64,000 nt of DNA from NCBI RefSeq assembly GCF_026230105.1, contig NC_079484.1, forward strand, positions 11,361,805-11,425,804, read 5' to 3'. The notes beneath the pieces were generated by a model, which was not told the DNA's origin, searched no databases, and worked only from the letters and a program-made list of their open reading frames with translations. The translations under genes and the position numbers were made by a program. Every line of letters begins with the position of its first letter. Position 1 is the first letter of the stretch. This document shows positions 12,681 to 23,769 of this stretch, in pieces. Source of the stretch: Diorhabda sublineata (taxonomy: Eukaryota > Arthropoda > Insecta > Coleoptera > Chrysomelidae).

Positions 12681-15600
12681 GTCTCCAGATTCATCAGTCG
12701 TGCTGTCGCTTCTGTCGAATATACAGTGTCTTGTCCAGTTTTGTATATTATTATTATAATCAGTTTAGTCGATACGTAAACTTGAAAAGTCATTTGCAAA
12801 AACTCTTTAGAATGGAGAAGATCATGTAAGAATTGTTTAATCATCAGAAAGAAAATTTTAGAAGCTCATGCTCAGACTGGTTAGGTTAGGTAAACAATGT
12901 GGAACAACCTTGTTTTAAAAATAAAACAATTGTGTGTGTCAGCTCCGACGCACGACTGGAGTTTACTCCTTAAGTTCGATAGTCTAACCAGACGCAAAAA
13001 GAGTTTATTTAACTTAAAAAAGATTGATACTGTATAAAAGGGTAAATTTGTTAATTAATGAAAATAATATACATATATAAATATATATTTATTCAATTTA
13101 TTCATTTCATATACATTTATTATAACTAATCGACGAAATATTTTACATTAAACTTTTTACAATAGTCAATAATCTCAATAATTCATATTGGGTTGATTAT
13201 CTAATTTTATGTGTTGTTTTCAAATATATATTTATATGAACTACATCGATAATTATTAAAATATTTAATAAATACAAATTGCACATGCTCATACATATAA
13301 TACATGAATTATAACGTACCTTGCACCACGTGTTTGTTAGATGTTCCGGCAATATCATCTACACCACTTTCTGCCATAGTTATTTGAAAATACTTTCAGT
13401 TCACTTTAGCGGAACACAATGATAAAAATTAAAACTTCACAATAACAATATTAATTATTGATAATTATAATAAAAACAGCAATATAAGTATGTCGACACT
13501 GACAAATTAGAAAGTTGCGCATCATAGGATGCGCACTAAAAACGTAACGAGGTCATTCATCGATAGATTTTACTCCTCACATTTTTCTCATACCGGGCCC
13601 CTTATATATGCAAATCCATTCTTAAGGAGTAAACTCCAATAAAATGTAAATGACAATGTCACCAAGCCTCCACGTGTTGAAATAAATGAGAATAGGCCTG
13701 CGTGGTGCACCATCAGCCAACTGCCTATTGTCCTGGGATATTAGATATTAGATTGTCTATTGACCTACGACATATGCTTCATTCGAGATGAGTTTTTGTC
13801 ACTCAGTAGTTGAGATTTTCGATATTGAAACTGTATTAATTATTAGAAAAAGTATCGAAAGCTCTTTTAAATTTGTATGAGAAATTAATCAAGAAGGGGG
13901 TATCAACTTTTTGGCAATAGAGAATTTTTTCTTGATAATAATACTGCTTAATACTCTTGATATATACAGGCCTGATAAAAAAGATCTCAAGTCGAGTGAA
14001 GTAATATTTATTAATACCAGATAGAAAAAACAAAAGGGAGAGGCATACATGCCTATTCCTTTTTGACATATTTTTCAAGTCTATTTAGACATTCATCAGA
14101 ACGCAGTTAAAAAAATAAACACTAGGTGTACAGAAGGAAAATACTGGTTTCAAACTTGAACAGTCGCAACAATTTCTGCGTTGCTTTAGCAGTATGGGTG
14201 CCCGACTTTAGCATGCAATATATCTAGCTATGGACCTGGGATGCCTCCATGTAATCCCAAAGTGACACAATAAGATCTGTGTTAATGGTTGATAACAGGA
14301 CAATGTATCATTAGTTCCAAAATATTGTCGCCATAAGTTTTACGGCAAATAGTGTAACCTAAATTTTTAATGATCTGGAATATTTCCACTCCATAGTTGC
14401 TTCTTCACCGATTGATGAAGTTTTGCACTACTGACCGTCGGAACAATAACGCTATAGAAATGGAATTGCTCAACCCACCAAAAATGATATGTACACAAAA
14501 TTAGCCGCTGATCATTTTGGATAATTTCTTGTGCCGTGTTAATTCACCTATTAAGACCCCGTCTGCGTGCTTTTTCACTATAAATGTTCATGATTTGATC
14601 ATGAATGTAATATGTGGAGAAAAACTAATTACTGACTCGCACTTACACACAAGACCAATTTTCTAAGTGTCTTTTCATTTCATCTTGAGCCGTCTGGGAA
14701 CTTTCACTACTTAACCACACGCTATCTGTTTTCATGAGACATGTAACCATCAAATGCTGCGACATGTTGTGATCAAGTCAAGGAATAGATTAAACTATCT
14801 TTATCGTACATATTTATAAGGTATTCTCTCTTATTTATTGTTAATAACAGATACCTTAACTGACATTCGATTTAATTTTCTATTTCAGATCCTTATGAAG
14901 GATGTATTACGGCCATATGTTCCTGAATATAAGGGCTTAGTAACAAGTGACGATGGAGAATGTTCTTATATACAATTACAGGATCTCTTAGGAGACTTTG
15001 TATCACCTTGCGTGATGGATTGCAAAATTGGTGTTAGAACATATTTAGAAGAAGAACTTGCCAAAGCTAAAGAGAAACCAAAATTGAGAAAGGTGAATTA
15101 GAAATCTGTATAAGATCAATGCACTATTACAATCAAAACGTGAAAAAATCTAAACAAAGCGGCTACCTTTTTTCGATTTATGAAAGAACAACTCTTAATT
15201 TAAAAAAGACTTTGAATGTGATTTTTGATCATTGATTTGTCGCTGAATTCATCTGTCTGAATTTTCATTTGATTGCTCAATTTTCGAGGTGAATGTTAAT
15301 GAATTACCCAAATTATTATGCCTACTTTATATGTATTATTTATTTTGTATTTTTTGCATACTTTATTGATAAAGTTGAAGTTATGTATTTCGTATAAGAT
15401 TCGAATATTTAGTTTATTTGAAATCATTGAAATTGTTCAATTACTTTTTTTGATAATTTCAACGACTTCATAAATATGAAACCTAAACGTCCCCGGCTGA
15501 AGACTTCTCTCAGAAACTGGTATTTGGCCTCAGTTTAAATGTATATGTTATCGACAAATCATGTAATTCAGGCATTCTATAAAATCCGGGTCTTTTTGGG

Positions 15601-18600
15601 AGAAGTATGGAATCGAGCTTTCATTCCTTGGTTCGACTAGGTATTCTATGAAATGTCTAGGCATTACATAAAATTCCGGAGTGAACTTAAGTCATGTATA
15701 TAATATTCATATTAACTACGTGAGTTTGTATTAACAGAATTCATGTTTTGTGATAAAATGGGTTTCACAAGTCCTTTTCTTTTACCATTTCTCTTCTGTT
15801 GGTATAATTCACACAAATTTAGAAATACTGGAATTTTTTTTCTAACTGAACCTAACCTAACTTTTTATAGCGACGATGCATTCTGTTAACATTCTATCAC
15901 TGCCGCCGTGACCAATAGAAATATGACATACACAATATCAAATAAATCTTCAATCGAGCAATAATATATCACTTGTGACTCGTTTTCAATCATAGGCGCA
16001 AAAAGCTTTTCTACTCCTTGAGTATTTAATACGTCAGAGGATAAAGTATCTTAATACAAAGTTAATATGAATATTATATACACCATCTAAGTTCACTACG
16101 GAATATCATGTAATGCCAGACATTTCATAGAATGCCTGAATTACATGATTTGTTGGTAACATATACATATACGTTACACCCAATTCGAGGAATGGCTAAG
16201 AACACTGTAAATTGGCTGGCTAATGTCCGATCTTTTCTTGATTTCGGGAATTGGCCGACCAGATCGTGAAGTGGCATGGGAGAATCAGCCAAAATATGAT
16301 ACACAATACTACAAAAATACTAATACGAGAAAAATAGCACTCTCCTCACAGTGAAATTGCTGTGGAAGAATCGGCCGAAATTGCCGATACGCCGTTTTGC
16401 GCGTTTTGGTCGAAAAGTTGGCTAAAGTAGAATGATCGATTAAATTATGTCGCACTAACATATAACTAGTACACAGTTGGAATGAAGAGTTAATATTAAA
16501 TTAAACGCTACCGTATTTTAAATCAAAAGAAATTAAATTTTCAAAAAGAGATGAAACAGCGGGAAACACCATCAAAATAATTAAATTTTCAAAAGTTTCA
16601 GCAAATTACTAATTTATTTGGAAGGGTAATAAGATTCGCATTAACTGCATATCGAAGCATAATGAATGCAAAGCAGTTATGAATTCAAAATAGCTTAAAC
16701 TTATGTACAGGGTGTCCCGTATAAGAAACGACACAGAGCAGAGGCGTGTAGGGGAGCTCAAAACAATTGGAGGGAAATTTACCTCTATACCAAGTTACAT
16801 ACTTGAGGAGTTATAGGGTATGACAGTAGGGCCCAACATTTAGAAAAAATTTATCAAATATATCAAATTTGGTACACTGTTAAGGGCATTAAGTAGAAGA
16901 TAACAGAATTCCGGGGGTCCAATTAGAGGAGACCTAACCCTAAGGTTTTTTATCTGCCAGTTGATTAAAGAAAATTATTTCCACACCTTGAAAAATTTAA
17001 TTTCAAACTTTTTTTTGCTGTTGTAACCTTCAACTAACTCCAAGCTGATGAAGATGATGTTGATAATGTTGTGATGCACCAGTTGGATCCTTGATTACAC
17101 CTACACTCCAACCTGGCGACTTTAGAACTGTAAAATGAGGAAGGAAACGGTAATACTGTTGGAAACCACTAAAGGGGAGAAGAGTAGGTAGAATAGATCT
17201 GGATAAAAAAGAGCTTATGTTCAAACATACACAAAACCTAAATTTATATATTTAAAGTATAACCATACTGAAATATGTTCCATTCTATTCGTTCTGTTCC
17301 CCAAATAAATAGAAAATATCAATTTTAACCTAATTGAGTACACAAAATTAGCTTAACTTGATTTTTATGGAAATGTAAAAGTTAAAGAGATATTACAAAA
17401 ACTTACAAGTGGAATAGTTTCACCAAAAATTTACTAAAATTTACTTTATGTTCAACCTTTGAGGCGTTGTAGATAGAAAACGTTTTAGAATCGACAAAGG
17501 GATTTTATTGAACTTTTCGAATTGAATGGGAGATCGAAAACATGTGAATACTGAACGACAATAGTTAAACAACGGAATATGAAAAATATTTGCAGGCCGA
17601 TTGGCATGTTACAACCATCGAGTTATTATTAGAGCTTCGATATATAAAGCTCACCTAAATATAATTCTTTGTCTACTATACTAACAGCTACAGATTCCCA
17701 TAGTTTTTTTGTGAAATCCAATGACAATTAAAAATTATTATTGTAGTTATCATCCAAAGTCAGATCCAATAGAATAATAGAATTATTATCACCAAATAAT
17801 CATTACTAAAATCTATATTAAATTTATTTTCATATCTTTCAAGTCTATGATTCTGTCAAAAAATTCGTGAAAATCATATGTGTGAATAAATTGTTTGAAT
17901 GTTGGTATTTCTACCTAAAACCTTCTCTCTACCTACCTCTACTGTTTTGTATCAAGATTTGACTGGTAAATACAATTTGGATAAAAATTTTTCTATATTT
18001 AAAGGTCTAACTAAGGATCTCGGTATCATTTAAAAAATTTAATTTTTGTTTTTGAAGTTCTATATACAGTAGCTATTTAATATATTAGTTTCTATTATCT
18101 AATATCTTTTGTCAGTTATTTAGATATAAATATTGTATTACTTGGCCTTTGATAATTATTATTTTGATATTTCTTGGTCAATTGAATTTGTTATACTGTT
18201 TTTCATTTTGTGACCCGTTTTCTAAAAAAGCAGTTAGTTGCTTCATCCAATTGGCCATACAATCTTTCAAAATGTTGATGTTCACCTACATATTCACGTT
18301 ATTTTTCATGAAGCCAGTACATTCATTTATAAAAGAATTAAGTGCTTTTTTCTCCTGCATTAAAACGATGAACTGGAGCCCTATTTTGTGGAAATATAAT
18401 TTGTGAAAACCCTATATACTTTTTCCAAAACTGAGCATGCTTTTCACGAAAAATGTGGGTATGTTATTTTAAATTTGAAATTTCTATTGATGAAAAACAT
18501 ACTTTCATCACTCAAACACAATACTTCATTATACCTATTGGTTTTAGATCATTTCTATTTGTTAATTTCTCAAAACTTCCACAGAAGTTTTTTCAACCAT

Positions 18601-21600
18601 ACAACGTAGATGGACACAACTAAAGCTGTAGAAGATGTAGGCTTTCGGCACTAGCATTTCTGCAACTATATCGTCATCATTGAGTTGTTTGACCGTATTT
18701 TTAGTGATTTGATTCATTATTGAGTACTACAAACAATATTCTGCATCTCTTCTTTCAAACATGGATGACCATATTAGTAGGCTACTGCCTCTTCATTGTC
18801 AGTAAATCTTCCCTGCAAAACGGGAGACCAGCAGTCTCGCGCTTGTTTAGATGGTCTTCCCAGTGGTGTCATCTTCCTTCTGGGCTGTTCATTTTTCCGT
18901 TCCTAACAAGTCTACTGTTTCCCATTCTTTTTATATGTTTGAGAATTATCGTCACTGTCTTATCCGTTCCATTTTCTGTCGTGTAGAGTTTTACCTTTTA
19001 TACTTCTTAGTATTTTCATTTCGACTCTTCTCTTAGTCTGTAGTGTCCTACTCGTATCTGGTCATGTTTCTGCTGCGTATATAATGATAGGTCTTATAGG
19101 TTTTATGTACCTTGATTTTACTTTTGGTATTTAGGTGTTTGTTCTCTTACTTTGTTGAAAAGGTTTCCAAAGGTTTTCTACTCCCAGGTATTTTAAATGT
19201 TTCACTTGTTCGATAATTTATTAATCGATTTTCAAATTACATCGTATCGGTTCTTAGGACGTCACTAGGCATGTGGTCTTCTTAGTGTTGATTAGAATGT
19301 TTAGTTGCTTTGTTTCAGTGTTAAAGGAGTGCCTATGGAGATGATTTTCAGTATCGGCAATAAGGATAGCATCGTCAGCATAGCAGATGACGTGGAATAA
19401 TGTGTTTCCCATTTTGAATGTCGCTTTTTTTGGCAGAGTTCCTATTATTTTATCCATTAACAAATTAAATACGAAGGGACTGAGTCTCCTTGTCTGATTT
19501 CTGTGCTTACATTTATATCTTCTGTTATTGTATGTCCCTCTGATTTTTGTTTTGCACTGGGTATAAATATATTGTATCAGGTTAATTAGTCTATGATTTA
19601 ATCCTTTTTGGGATATCAGTTTGATAATGAATATTGCGTCAATAGTGGACCTGTTCTTTTGGAAGCCTTGTTATTATTCTTGTACACTTTAAGTTTCGGT
19701 GATTTTGTTCAGTATAATTTTTGTGGATACTTTAAAAGTACTGTAAAGCAGTGTTATTCTTCGATAATTTTCTAGATGCGTTTACTGTCCTTTTTTAAAA
19801 ATGGTTACTGTTTTGATGTTCTTCCACTCGTTGAGTATGTTAGATTATTCTATGATGTTCTTAAACAATTGATAACGTCAACCTTCTGGAACTCACTAAA
19901 GGCAGCATTAATAATCACCATTTATCAAAGAATATTTAATCAATTGCTCCATCAAAACGAGTCTAAACTCAAATTAAATGTAGAAATTGTCATTAGCTTT
20001 CAAATGAGATATGATTTGCTTTCGCGCTCTAGTTTTTATTCATATTGGCTCCATAATTTTATTACTATTACACTTAGTAAAAGATAAATTTATATAGAGG
20101 ATAGAAACACTTTTGACAACCACAGTATTACGGGAATAAAAACTCTGTAATTTTACCTAATACTTTTTTGGTCATAATTTTTGTGATCAGCATCATTTTT
20201 TGTTCCAATAGGATATGTACGATAAAATGTGCCAAATCGATCAGAATGCTCCAACAGAAGAAGAACATAAGCTCAAAGGAGTTACCAAGCCCCGATATAT
20301 GGTTTGGCGAGAAACAATTTCATCCACAGCCACTTTAGGATTTAGAATCGAAGGTATTCGAAGTGCAGATGGCACCTCAACCAAGGATTTTAAAACAACT
20401 AAAACCAAAGAGCAAGTTATGGCTGCTTTCGAAAAGTTCACAGATGGATTTCCTCATGCCATAGTAAGTTCAATTAATCTGATAATAAACTGTTTCAAAC
20501 TAAAAATTTTTACCTTTGCTTCTATGAATTGTTCTCTAATTACCCCATGACGATCGGTAGAAATGAATCTGGTCAGCGCCATTGTTTAACGATACTTTCT
20601 TCATCCAAAAATGTTTTAACCCTATATTCAATCTTTACCAGCGTTTCTACCAATATTCTTGAATAATAGTTTTTTTAATTATGTATTATGTATCAGGTTA
20701 GATTGAATTAAAAAGGTTCTACTATACTTTCTTTCATCTACTCTATTCCTTTTACCTTTTCAGGTGTAGAATGAGGATTCCGATTTCTCATGAGTCCATT
20801 TCTAAAATGTTTTCTATCATCTTCAATTTCTCTAAAGTTTCTGCCTGCATTATTATTCTCGTCAATTTTCTCTGCATTTCTGTATTGATTATTTATTTTG
20901 TAGATGTTGCTTGATTCTTTAACGCTAATAAGTCTCAGCATACTCTCAGTTTTAAGTTTTCTGAAAGTACTACCGACATATTTTCAGAGTTATAAATATT
21001 CTTTATAACTTTTTATAAAGTTGGCTACCTTTAAGTTCAAACTCTTAATATCCTGTAATTGAGGTATAATCTTTTATTTTTTCTATTTTACAGCCCAAAT
21101 ATATTCAGAGGTTGAAGGCTATCAAAGCCACTTTGGAAACTTCAGCTTTCTTTAATTCACATGAGGTAAGCGAGTATTAATATTACTACTTTAAAGTCTG
21201 TAGTGATAACACAGAAAGTAAGACTTATGCCACAGAAACAAAGAGAAAAATGAGAATAATGAATTTAATAATATGAAAATTTAAGGGAAACACCTTTTGC
21301 CATAGAATACAGAGCACAGATACATTAGATGTTGTCAGGAGCTGTCAATAGAAAGACGAATAGAGCAGATTGAAGTGTTAAACGGACTAGAACTAGAGCT
21401 GAATACATACGTTCAGTCAGTCTGACACCACAGCTGAACATCACTGTCAGAGGATAGTGGCAGTATTGGAAGAACCTTTTTACAAGAAGAAGAAGACGAG
21501 TAAACATGAACTATTATATATTCTATGGAGATGTCTCAAAAAAGAGTTTAGAATAATAGAAGATTCTATTCACATTAAAGACATTGACATGCCTTAATTT

Positions 21601-23663
21601 GAGCGTATCAAAGAAATTTGTGTTATTCATGCAACTGTGATTTAATACGCTGTCCAATGAGGTTTGTCGATCAAGATTAGGTCCGTTGTTTTAGTGATAT
21701 TACTTCTTTATGAACAAATATGAAGTTTCACATATAGATCGGTCAACTCATTCATATATTCTTAGTTGTTTATAGTTGACACATCAAGGTTTTTATGTGC
21801 AGTAGAAAAACTTTTTTATATTAATTTTGGAAGGTGTAGCACCTCAACAAATTCATGAACAATTCTTATAAGGGTATAAGGAATAATATATAAAAGGTGT
21901 CTCAAAATAAAGTTCACATTTAAAATAACAATTTTAAGAAAAGTAATGAGTTTATTGAGAAAATATTCGAGCACAAAAATTGCCTTTGATGGTTTGGCAG
22001 GTATTTGCCGTGTTAGCTATCATTTGACATAACCCCACAATAGGTGTTGAATCGGGACTGCGTGGAGGCCAACTTATTTCACCTCTCTTGGAGATCAATT
22101 TGCCAGGAAAATTTCACGAACTCGTGACTGAGATTTATCGGACGTGTGTGAAGTTGCTCCATCCTGCTGGACCCATGTTCTTTGATTATAAAGTTTTGCC
22201 ATTCAGGGACGAATAAGTCGTCTAACATATGAACATAACGATCTGAATTCACTGTAACTATGCGCTTCTTCATATTCAAAAAAGTATATAATTCCTCGCG
22301 TTGACATCGCATCACATAATTTATAGGTTTCTGATGTTTGTGTTTTGGATTGTTTACTCTCCAGTAGCGACAATTTCGCTTGTTGATGTGTCCATTAAGA
22401 TGGAAATTGTCTTCATTCGAAAACAAGATGTTGGTAAACATTGGAAAGCGCTTAAACATCTGGTTTGCGAAGTTAAGTCTCTGACCAGCATCCTGAGGCT
22501 TTAATTTTTTATCCCCCTGAATTTTTAGAAGTGCAGTCCCTAATTTGTGTAAATTACGAAATAATAATGTTTATGCACTTTCCAAGACGCTTCAGAATGG
22601 TCAAGTCACGCTTGTCACGAACAGACTGAGTAACACTAGTTATGTTTTCGATTGTTCTAGAAGAACTTGAACACCTTGTATATTCGAATAGCTGAATTCA
22701 TACGTCCAAAACGTGTATCAACGTCAGGAAACATAACATTTACCAATATCAAAAGAAGACACAATATTTGGAGCGTATTAGAAAGGATAAAAAGGATTTT
22801 TACGTTGTTTTCGAATTGTAGATGTGACTTGGGTCTCACCATGATCCTAACTTAAAACTAGAGGTATTGCATATTGGCTCCAAAGCTAGTTAAGGGCTCA
22901 ACTGCATGTAAAAATTCATCCATCATGATTATCTACCCAATGACATAGCCCAAAAAACCATTTTTCGTCATGATTATACATCACATCGCTCAAAAAACTA
23001 AAGCGAAAATCAGTGAATCAAAGTGTGAACTTTTGCAACATTCACATTATTCGCTAGACTTGGCTTCCTCTGACTTCTCACAATTAAATAGTTTTGTTAG
23101 ATTCTTACTTCAAAGATGAAATCCATAAATTATTAGATCATTGGAACAAGTGTATTTTAGTTGAGGGTGTTTATATTAAAAAAATCACTTTAAAATTATA
23201 TAAACGTGAATTTATTAAATAACGAAGTAGTTTGGATGTTTCAAATAATGTGTGTTAGAGGACAAAAATGAAATACTACACAACTATACTTGGCAGCATT
23301 AATATTACCTTAATAAAAATTTCAATTACTTAATCTTATTTTGTCATTATTATTTTTATTATAACTATAATCACTAATTATTTTCAGGTAATTGGAAGTT
23401 CACTTCTTTTTGTTCACGATCGATTTAGTGCCAATGTTTGGTTAATAGATTTCGCTAAGACAATAATTCTTCCTGAAAACATGAAGATAACCCACAACTC
23501 CAAATGGAAAGTAGGTAACCACGAAGATGGTTACTTAATTGGCGTTAATAACTTGATTAAAATTTTTATGACTATGCTGGAGCAGCAACCGATAACTGTC
23601 AGTCCACCATTAGCGTTGCAAGATCCTCCAGAAGTGACTCAAACTCCGATTGAGAAGACTTGA
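8001..23663 (+). CDS. IP3K: Inositol-1,4,5-trisphosphate 3-kinase, catalytic region (5 exons, N-terminus missing)
   Basis: The enzyme phosphorylates Ins(1,4,5)P3 at the 3-position to give InsP4, using ATP, and so shapes cytosolic calcium signalling. The five exons are 8001-8177, 14889-15092, 20212-20463, 21094-21165 and 23388-23663. All are bounded by AG/GT and all keep phase 0, giving 326 residues. Exon 1 holds the WRKLRNIVQWTPFF segment and PWVQLAGHQGNFKAG, corresponding to the calmodulin-binding region and start of the kinase fold. Exon 2 has the inositol-phosphate-kinase signature PxxxDxKxG (PCVMDCKIG). Exon 3 carries WRETISSTATLGFRIEGI, diagnostic for IP3-3-kinases rather than IPMK or IP6K. 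Exon 5 has SSLLFVHD and the LIDFAKT metal-binding motif. The variable N-terminal exons of this family were not identified and are presumably upstream. All active-site motifs are intact, so this is a live gene. Confidence 0.95.
8640..9800 (+). pseudogene. Degenerate IS630/Tc1-mariner-superfamily DDE transposase
   Basis: An ATG at 8770 opens MAFFRPRANEDNE. The frame is interrupted by stops. A continuous part (about 8972-9180) covers a helix-turn-helix-like region ending RMARTESSRIVRWQQDYLRQ. Then come HIIYLYETWFDSHNF (about 9200-9240; usually YLDETWxDSH, so the first catalytic Asp appears changed to Glu), LFILLHAGG (about 9300-9330), NNAYHSR (about 9420; usually DNAxYHS, so the second Asp is also lost) and FNPIELMWANVKSEL (about 9638-9680), the catalytic-Glu block. 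With both Asp lost and several stops, it is dead. No clear terminal repeats were located. Confidence 0.75.
10607..11890 (-). mobile_element. Mariner transposon (SETMAR-like), degenerate
   Basis: The minus frame 11210-11734 starts MSTGIVKIEKLEYRAIFKYL and contains the paired helix-turn-helix region, SFKRGKFSFEDDGRTGRP, WISKCLNVDQKRARVQ and the first catalytic block VTMDETWIHFYDSETK. After a stop the homology continues leftward: QQSMEWRHSGSPRPKKF (about 11160-11208), GVLF.QDNTPAHKS (about 10930-10985, second Asp) and HPPYSAYLALLDYHLFPQLK (about 10850-10905, third Asp of DD34D). Both ends read CGAGGATATATTGA, at 10607 and as the complement at 11890. The left flank is TA and the right flank appears mutated to GA. 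Stops after the first Asp make it inactive. Confidence 0.88.
12619..12677. repeat. (CT)n / (GA)n microsatellite
   Basis: An almost pure CT run of about 59 bp. It produces artefactual poly-Leu-Ser and poly-Arg-Glu frames on the two strands, which are not genes. Confidence 0.97.
13320..13377 (-). CDS. Isolated first coding exon (19 codons plus 1 nt), protein unknown
   Basis: The ATG at 13377 reads MAESGVDDIAGTSNKHVVQ and then reaches CAAG|GTACGT, a strong splice donor at 13319. It is preceded by about 220 bp of leader and by TATATAAG at 13602-13609 (complement strand), a credible core promoter. No acceptor-flanked exon continuing it was found to the left. I do not recognise the protein. It may be the first exon of a host gene on the opposite strand of IP3K, or the remaining 5' exon of a transposase in the surrounding element. 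The second is more likely given the inverted repeats. Confidence 0.5.
13601..13610 (-). promoter_or_regulatory. TATA box of the minus-strand first exon
   Basis: The complement strand reads CATATATAAG followed by GGGCCC. This lies about 225 bp before the ATG at 13377 and just inside the right inverted repeat. Spacing fits a transcription start near 13575. Confidence 0.45.
14889..15092 (+). CDS. IP3K: IP3K exon (PxxxDxKxG signature)
   Basis: Acceptor CTATTTCAG precedes 14889. The donor GTGAAT at 15093 is weaker than the other donors. The 68 codons include DFVSPCVMDCKIGVRTYLEE, the inositol-phosphate-kinase signature. The open frame continues three codons into the intron before a stop. Confidence 0.95.
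15541..16172. mobile_element. Foldback-type element with long inverted arms
   Basis: The left arm (15541-15716) and right arm (16061-16172) are inverted copies. Both contain, in order, AAATCATGTAATTCAGGC, ATTCTATGAAATGTCT, GGCATTACAT, a GTGAACTTA block and TATAATATTCATATTAAC. The left arm carries an additional insertion/duplication of about 60 bp (about 15584-15645) compared with the right. The 340-bp middle has no coding frame. It lies in IP3K intron 2 and resembles a foldback or long-TIR MITE. The superfamily is not identifiable. Confidence 0.7.
16180..18820. other. IP3K intron 2 sequence without recognised genes
   Basis: A transposon-end-like phrase TACAGGGTGTCCCGTATAA occurs at about 16705, typical of Tc1/mariner-related termini, but no partner was found. 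Minus-strand frames at 18080-18780 give short peptides such as LCLSDESMFFINRNF that faintly resemble the first-Asp block of a transposase. That is too weak to name. Confidence 0.4.
18830..19790 (-). mobile_element. Non-LTR retrotransposon fragment (reverse transcriptase)
   Basis: The minus frame around 19254-19463 reads LLMDKIIGTLPKKATFKMGN, then VICYADDAILIADTENHL (YADD active site) and KQLNILINTKKTTCLVTS. To the right there is a damaged RLSPFVFN block (the QGDSLSPLLFN motif). To the left, about 18815-18850, a GRPSK-type C-terminal tail occurs. Stops and frameshifts pervade it. It resembles the fragment at 5.2-5.95 kb but is not a close copy. Confidence 0.72.
20212..20463 (+). CDS. IP3K: IP3K exon (WRETISSTATLGFRIEG)
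   Basis: Acceptor TCCAATAG ends at 20211 and donor GTAAGT starts at 20464. The 84 codons include PTEEEHKLKGVTKPRYMVWR and the IP3K-specific SSTATLGFRIEGI block. Confidence 0.95.
21094..21165 (+). CDS. IP3K: IP3K exon (short, 24 codons)
   Basis: Acceptor TTCTATTTTACAG ends at 21093 and donor GTAAGC starts at 21166. The peptide runs PKYIQRLKAIKATLE to FFNSHE, matching the helix just before the SSLL motif in the family. At 72 nt it is too short for an ORF scan. Confidence 0.93.
21895..22860 (-). pseudogene. Degenerate Tc1/mariner-type transposase (DUF4817 relative)
   Basis: The minus frame 22079-22459 begins near ILFSNEDNFHLNGHINKRNC (the FSDExxFxLNG first-Asp block, here Asp to Asn/Glu) and continues to TWVQQDGATSHTSDKS-like sequence (second Asp) and LLWGYVK (about 22020-22040, third-Asp region). 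The order FSDE, QQDGAT.HT, LWGYVK is that of the arthropod transposase family related to DUF4817 proteins. The start at about 21895 (GGTGTCTCAAAATAAAGTTC) is a plausible end. Stops in the first half make it dead. It sits in IP3K intron 4. Confidence 0.7.
22900..23200 (+). pseudogene. 3' fragment of a mariner transposase
   Basis: The plus strand reads HIAQKTKAKISELKFELLQHS-like sequence (split by frame changes), then HYSLDLASSDF (HPPYSPDLAPSDF, third catalytic Asp) and a damaged EQVY end. It is a separate insertion from the minus-strand relic on its left. The region 23200-23387 before the last IP3K exon has nothing recognisable. Confidence 0.6.
23388..23663 (+). CDS. IP3K: IP3K last exon (SSLL and DFAKT motifs, stop)
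   Basis: Acceptor ATTATTTTCAG ends at 23387. The 91 codons plus TGA begin VIGSSLLFVHDRF and include VWLIDFAKT and EDGYLIGVNNLIKI. The last roughly 30 residues (after MTMLEQQP) form a proline-rich tail with no conserved match. Confidence 0.95.
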   Translation, partial: VIGSSLLFVHDRFSANVWLIDFAKTIILPENMKITHNSKWKVGNHEDGYLIGVNNLIKIFMTMLEQQPITVSPPLALQDPPEVTQTPIEKT

Positions 23664-23752
23664 CAGACATCTAATTGAGAAATGCCAGAAGTTAAAATAC
23701 CCAGGAGGAGTAATACTTTTGTTTATAGCCGATTCATACTTCCGTATTAAAC

Positions 23753-23758
23753 AATAAA
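23753..23758 (+). terminator. IP3K poly(A) signal AATAAA
   Basis: A canonical AATAAA lies 90 bp after the IP3K stop codon, in AT-rich sequence. It is the first such hexamer after the stop and the likely 3' end signal. Confidence 0.65.
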
Positions 23759-23769
23759 AAGAAGTAATT

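Larger units (their letters stand above)
12957..13638. mobile_element. Putative non-autonomous DNA element with 18-bp perfect terminal inverted repeats
   Basis: TGGAGTTTACTCCTTAAG at 12957-12974 is matched exactly by its complement at 13621-13638. The repeat is itself nearly palindromic. Between them, on the minus strand, lie a TATA box, a 5' leader, a start codon and a splice donor (13320-13377), followed by very AT-rich sequence with AATAAA-like hexamers and no second exon. This is what a transposon keeping its promoter and first exon but losing the rest would look like. No target duplication is visible, so the boundaries are an inference. Confidence 0.5.
8178..14888 (+). other. IP3K intron 1 with transposon debris
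   Basis: This 6.7-kb intron holds a DDE transposase relic (8640-9800), a mariner (10607-11890), a CT microsatellite and the 12957-13638 element. The remaining parts (8178-8640, 9800-10600, 11900-12600, 13640-14888) show no gene. Fragments at about 14100-14760 give mosaic minus-strand peptides without a recognisable family. Confidence 0.8.

Noticed and set aside
12506..12844. Minus frame with a long Arg-Glu repeat and plus frame with a Leu-Ser repeat
   Set aside because: Both are translations of the (CT)n microsatellite at 12619-12677.
16700..17020. TACAGGGTGTCCCGTATAA start, resembling a transposon end
   Set aside because: No matching inverted end or coding piece was found nearby, so an element cannot be delimited.
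18080..18780. Possible transposase pieces (LCLSDESMFFINRNF) on the minus strand
   Set aside because: Only one block resembles a first-Asp motif, with no supporting second or third block in order.
20738..20941. Minus frame with Asn/Arg-rich peptide in IP3K intron 3
   Set aside because: Short, low-complexity, and no homologous family was recognised.
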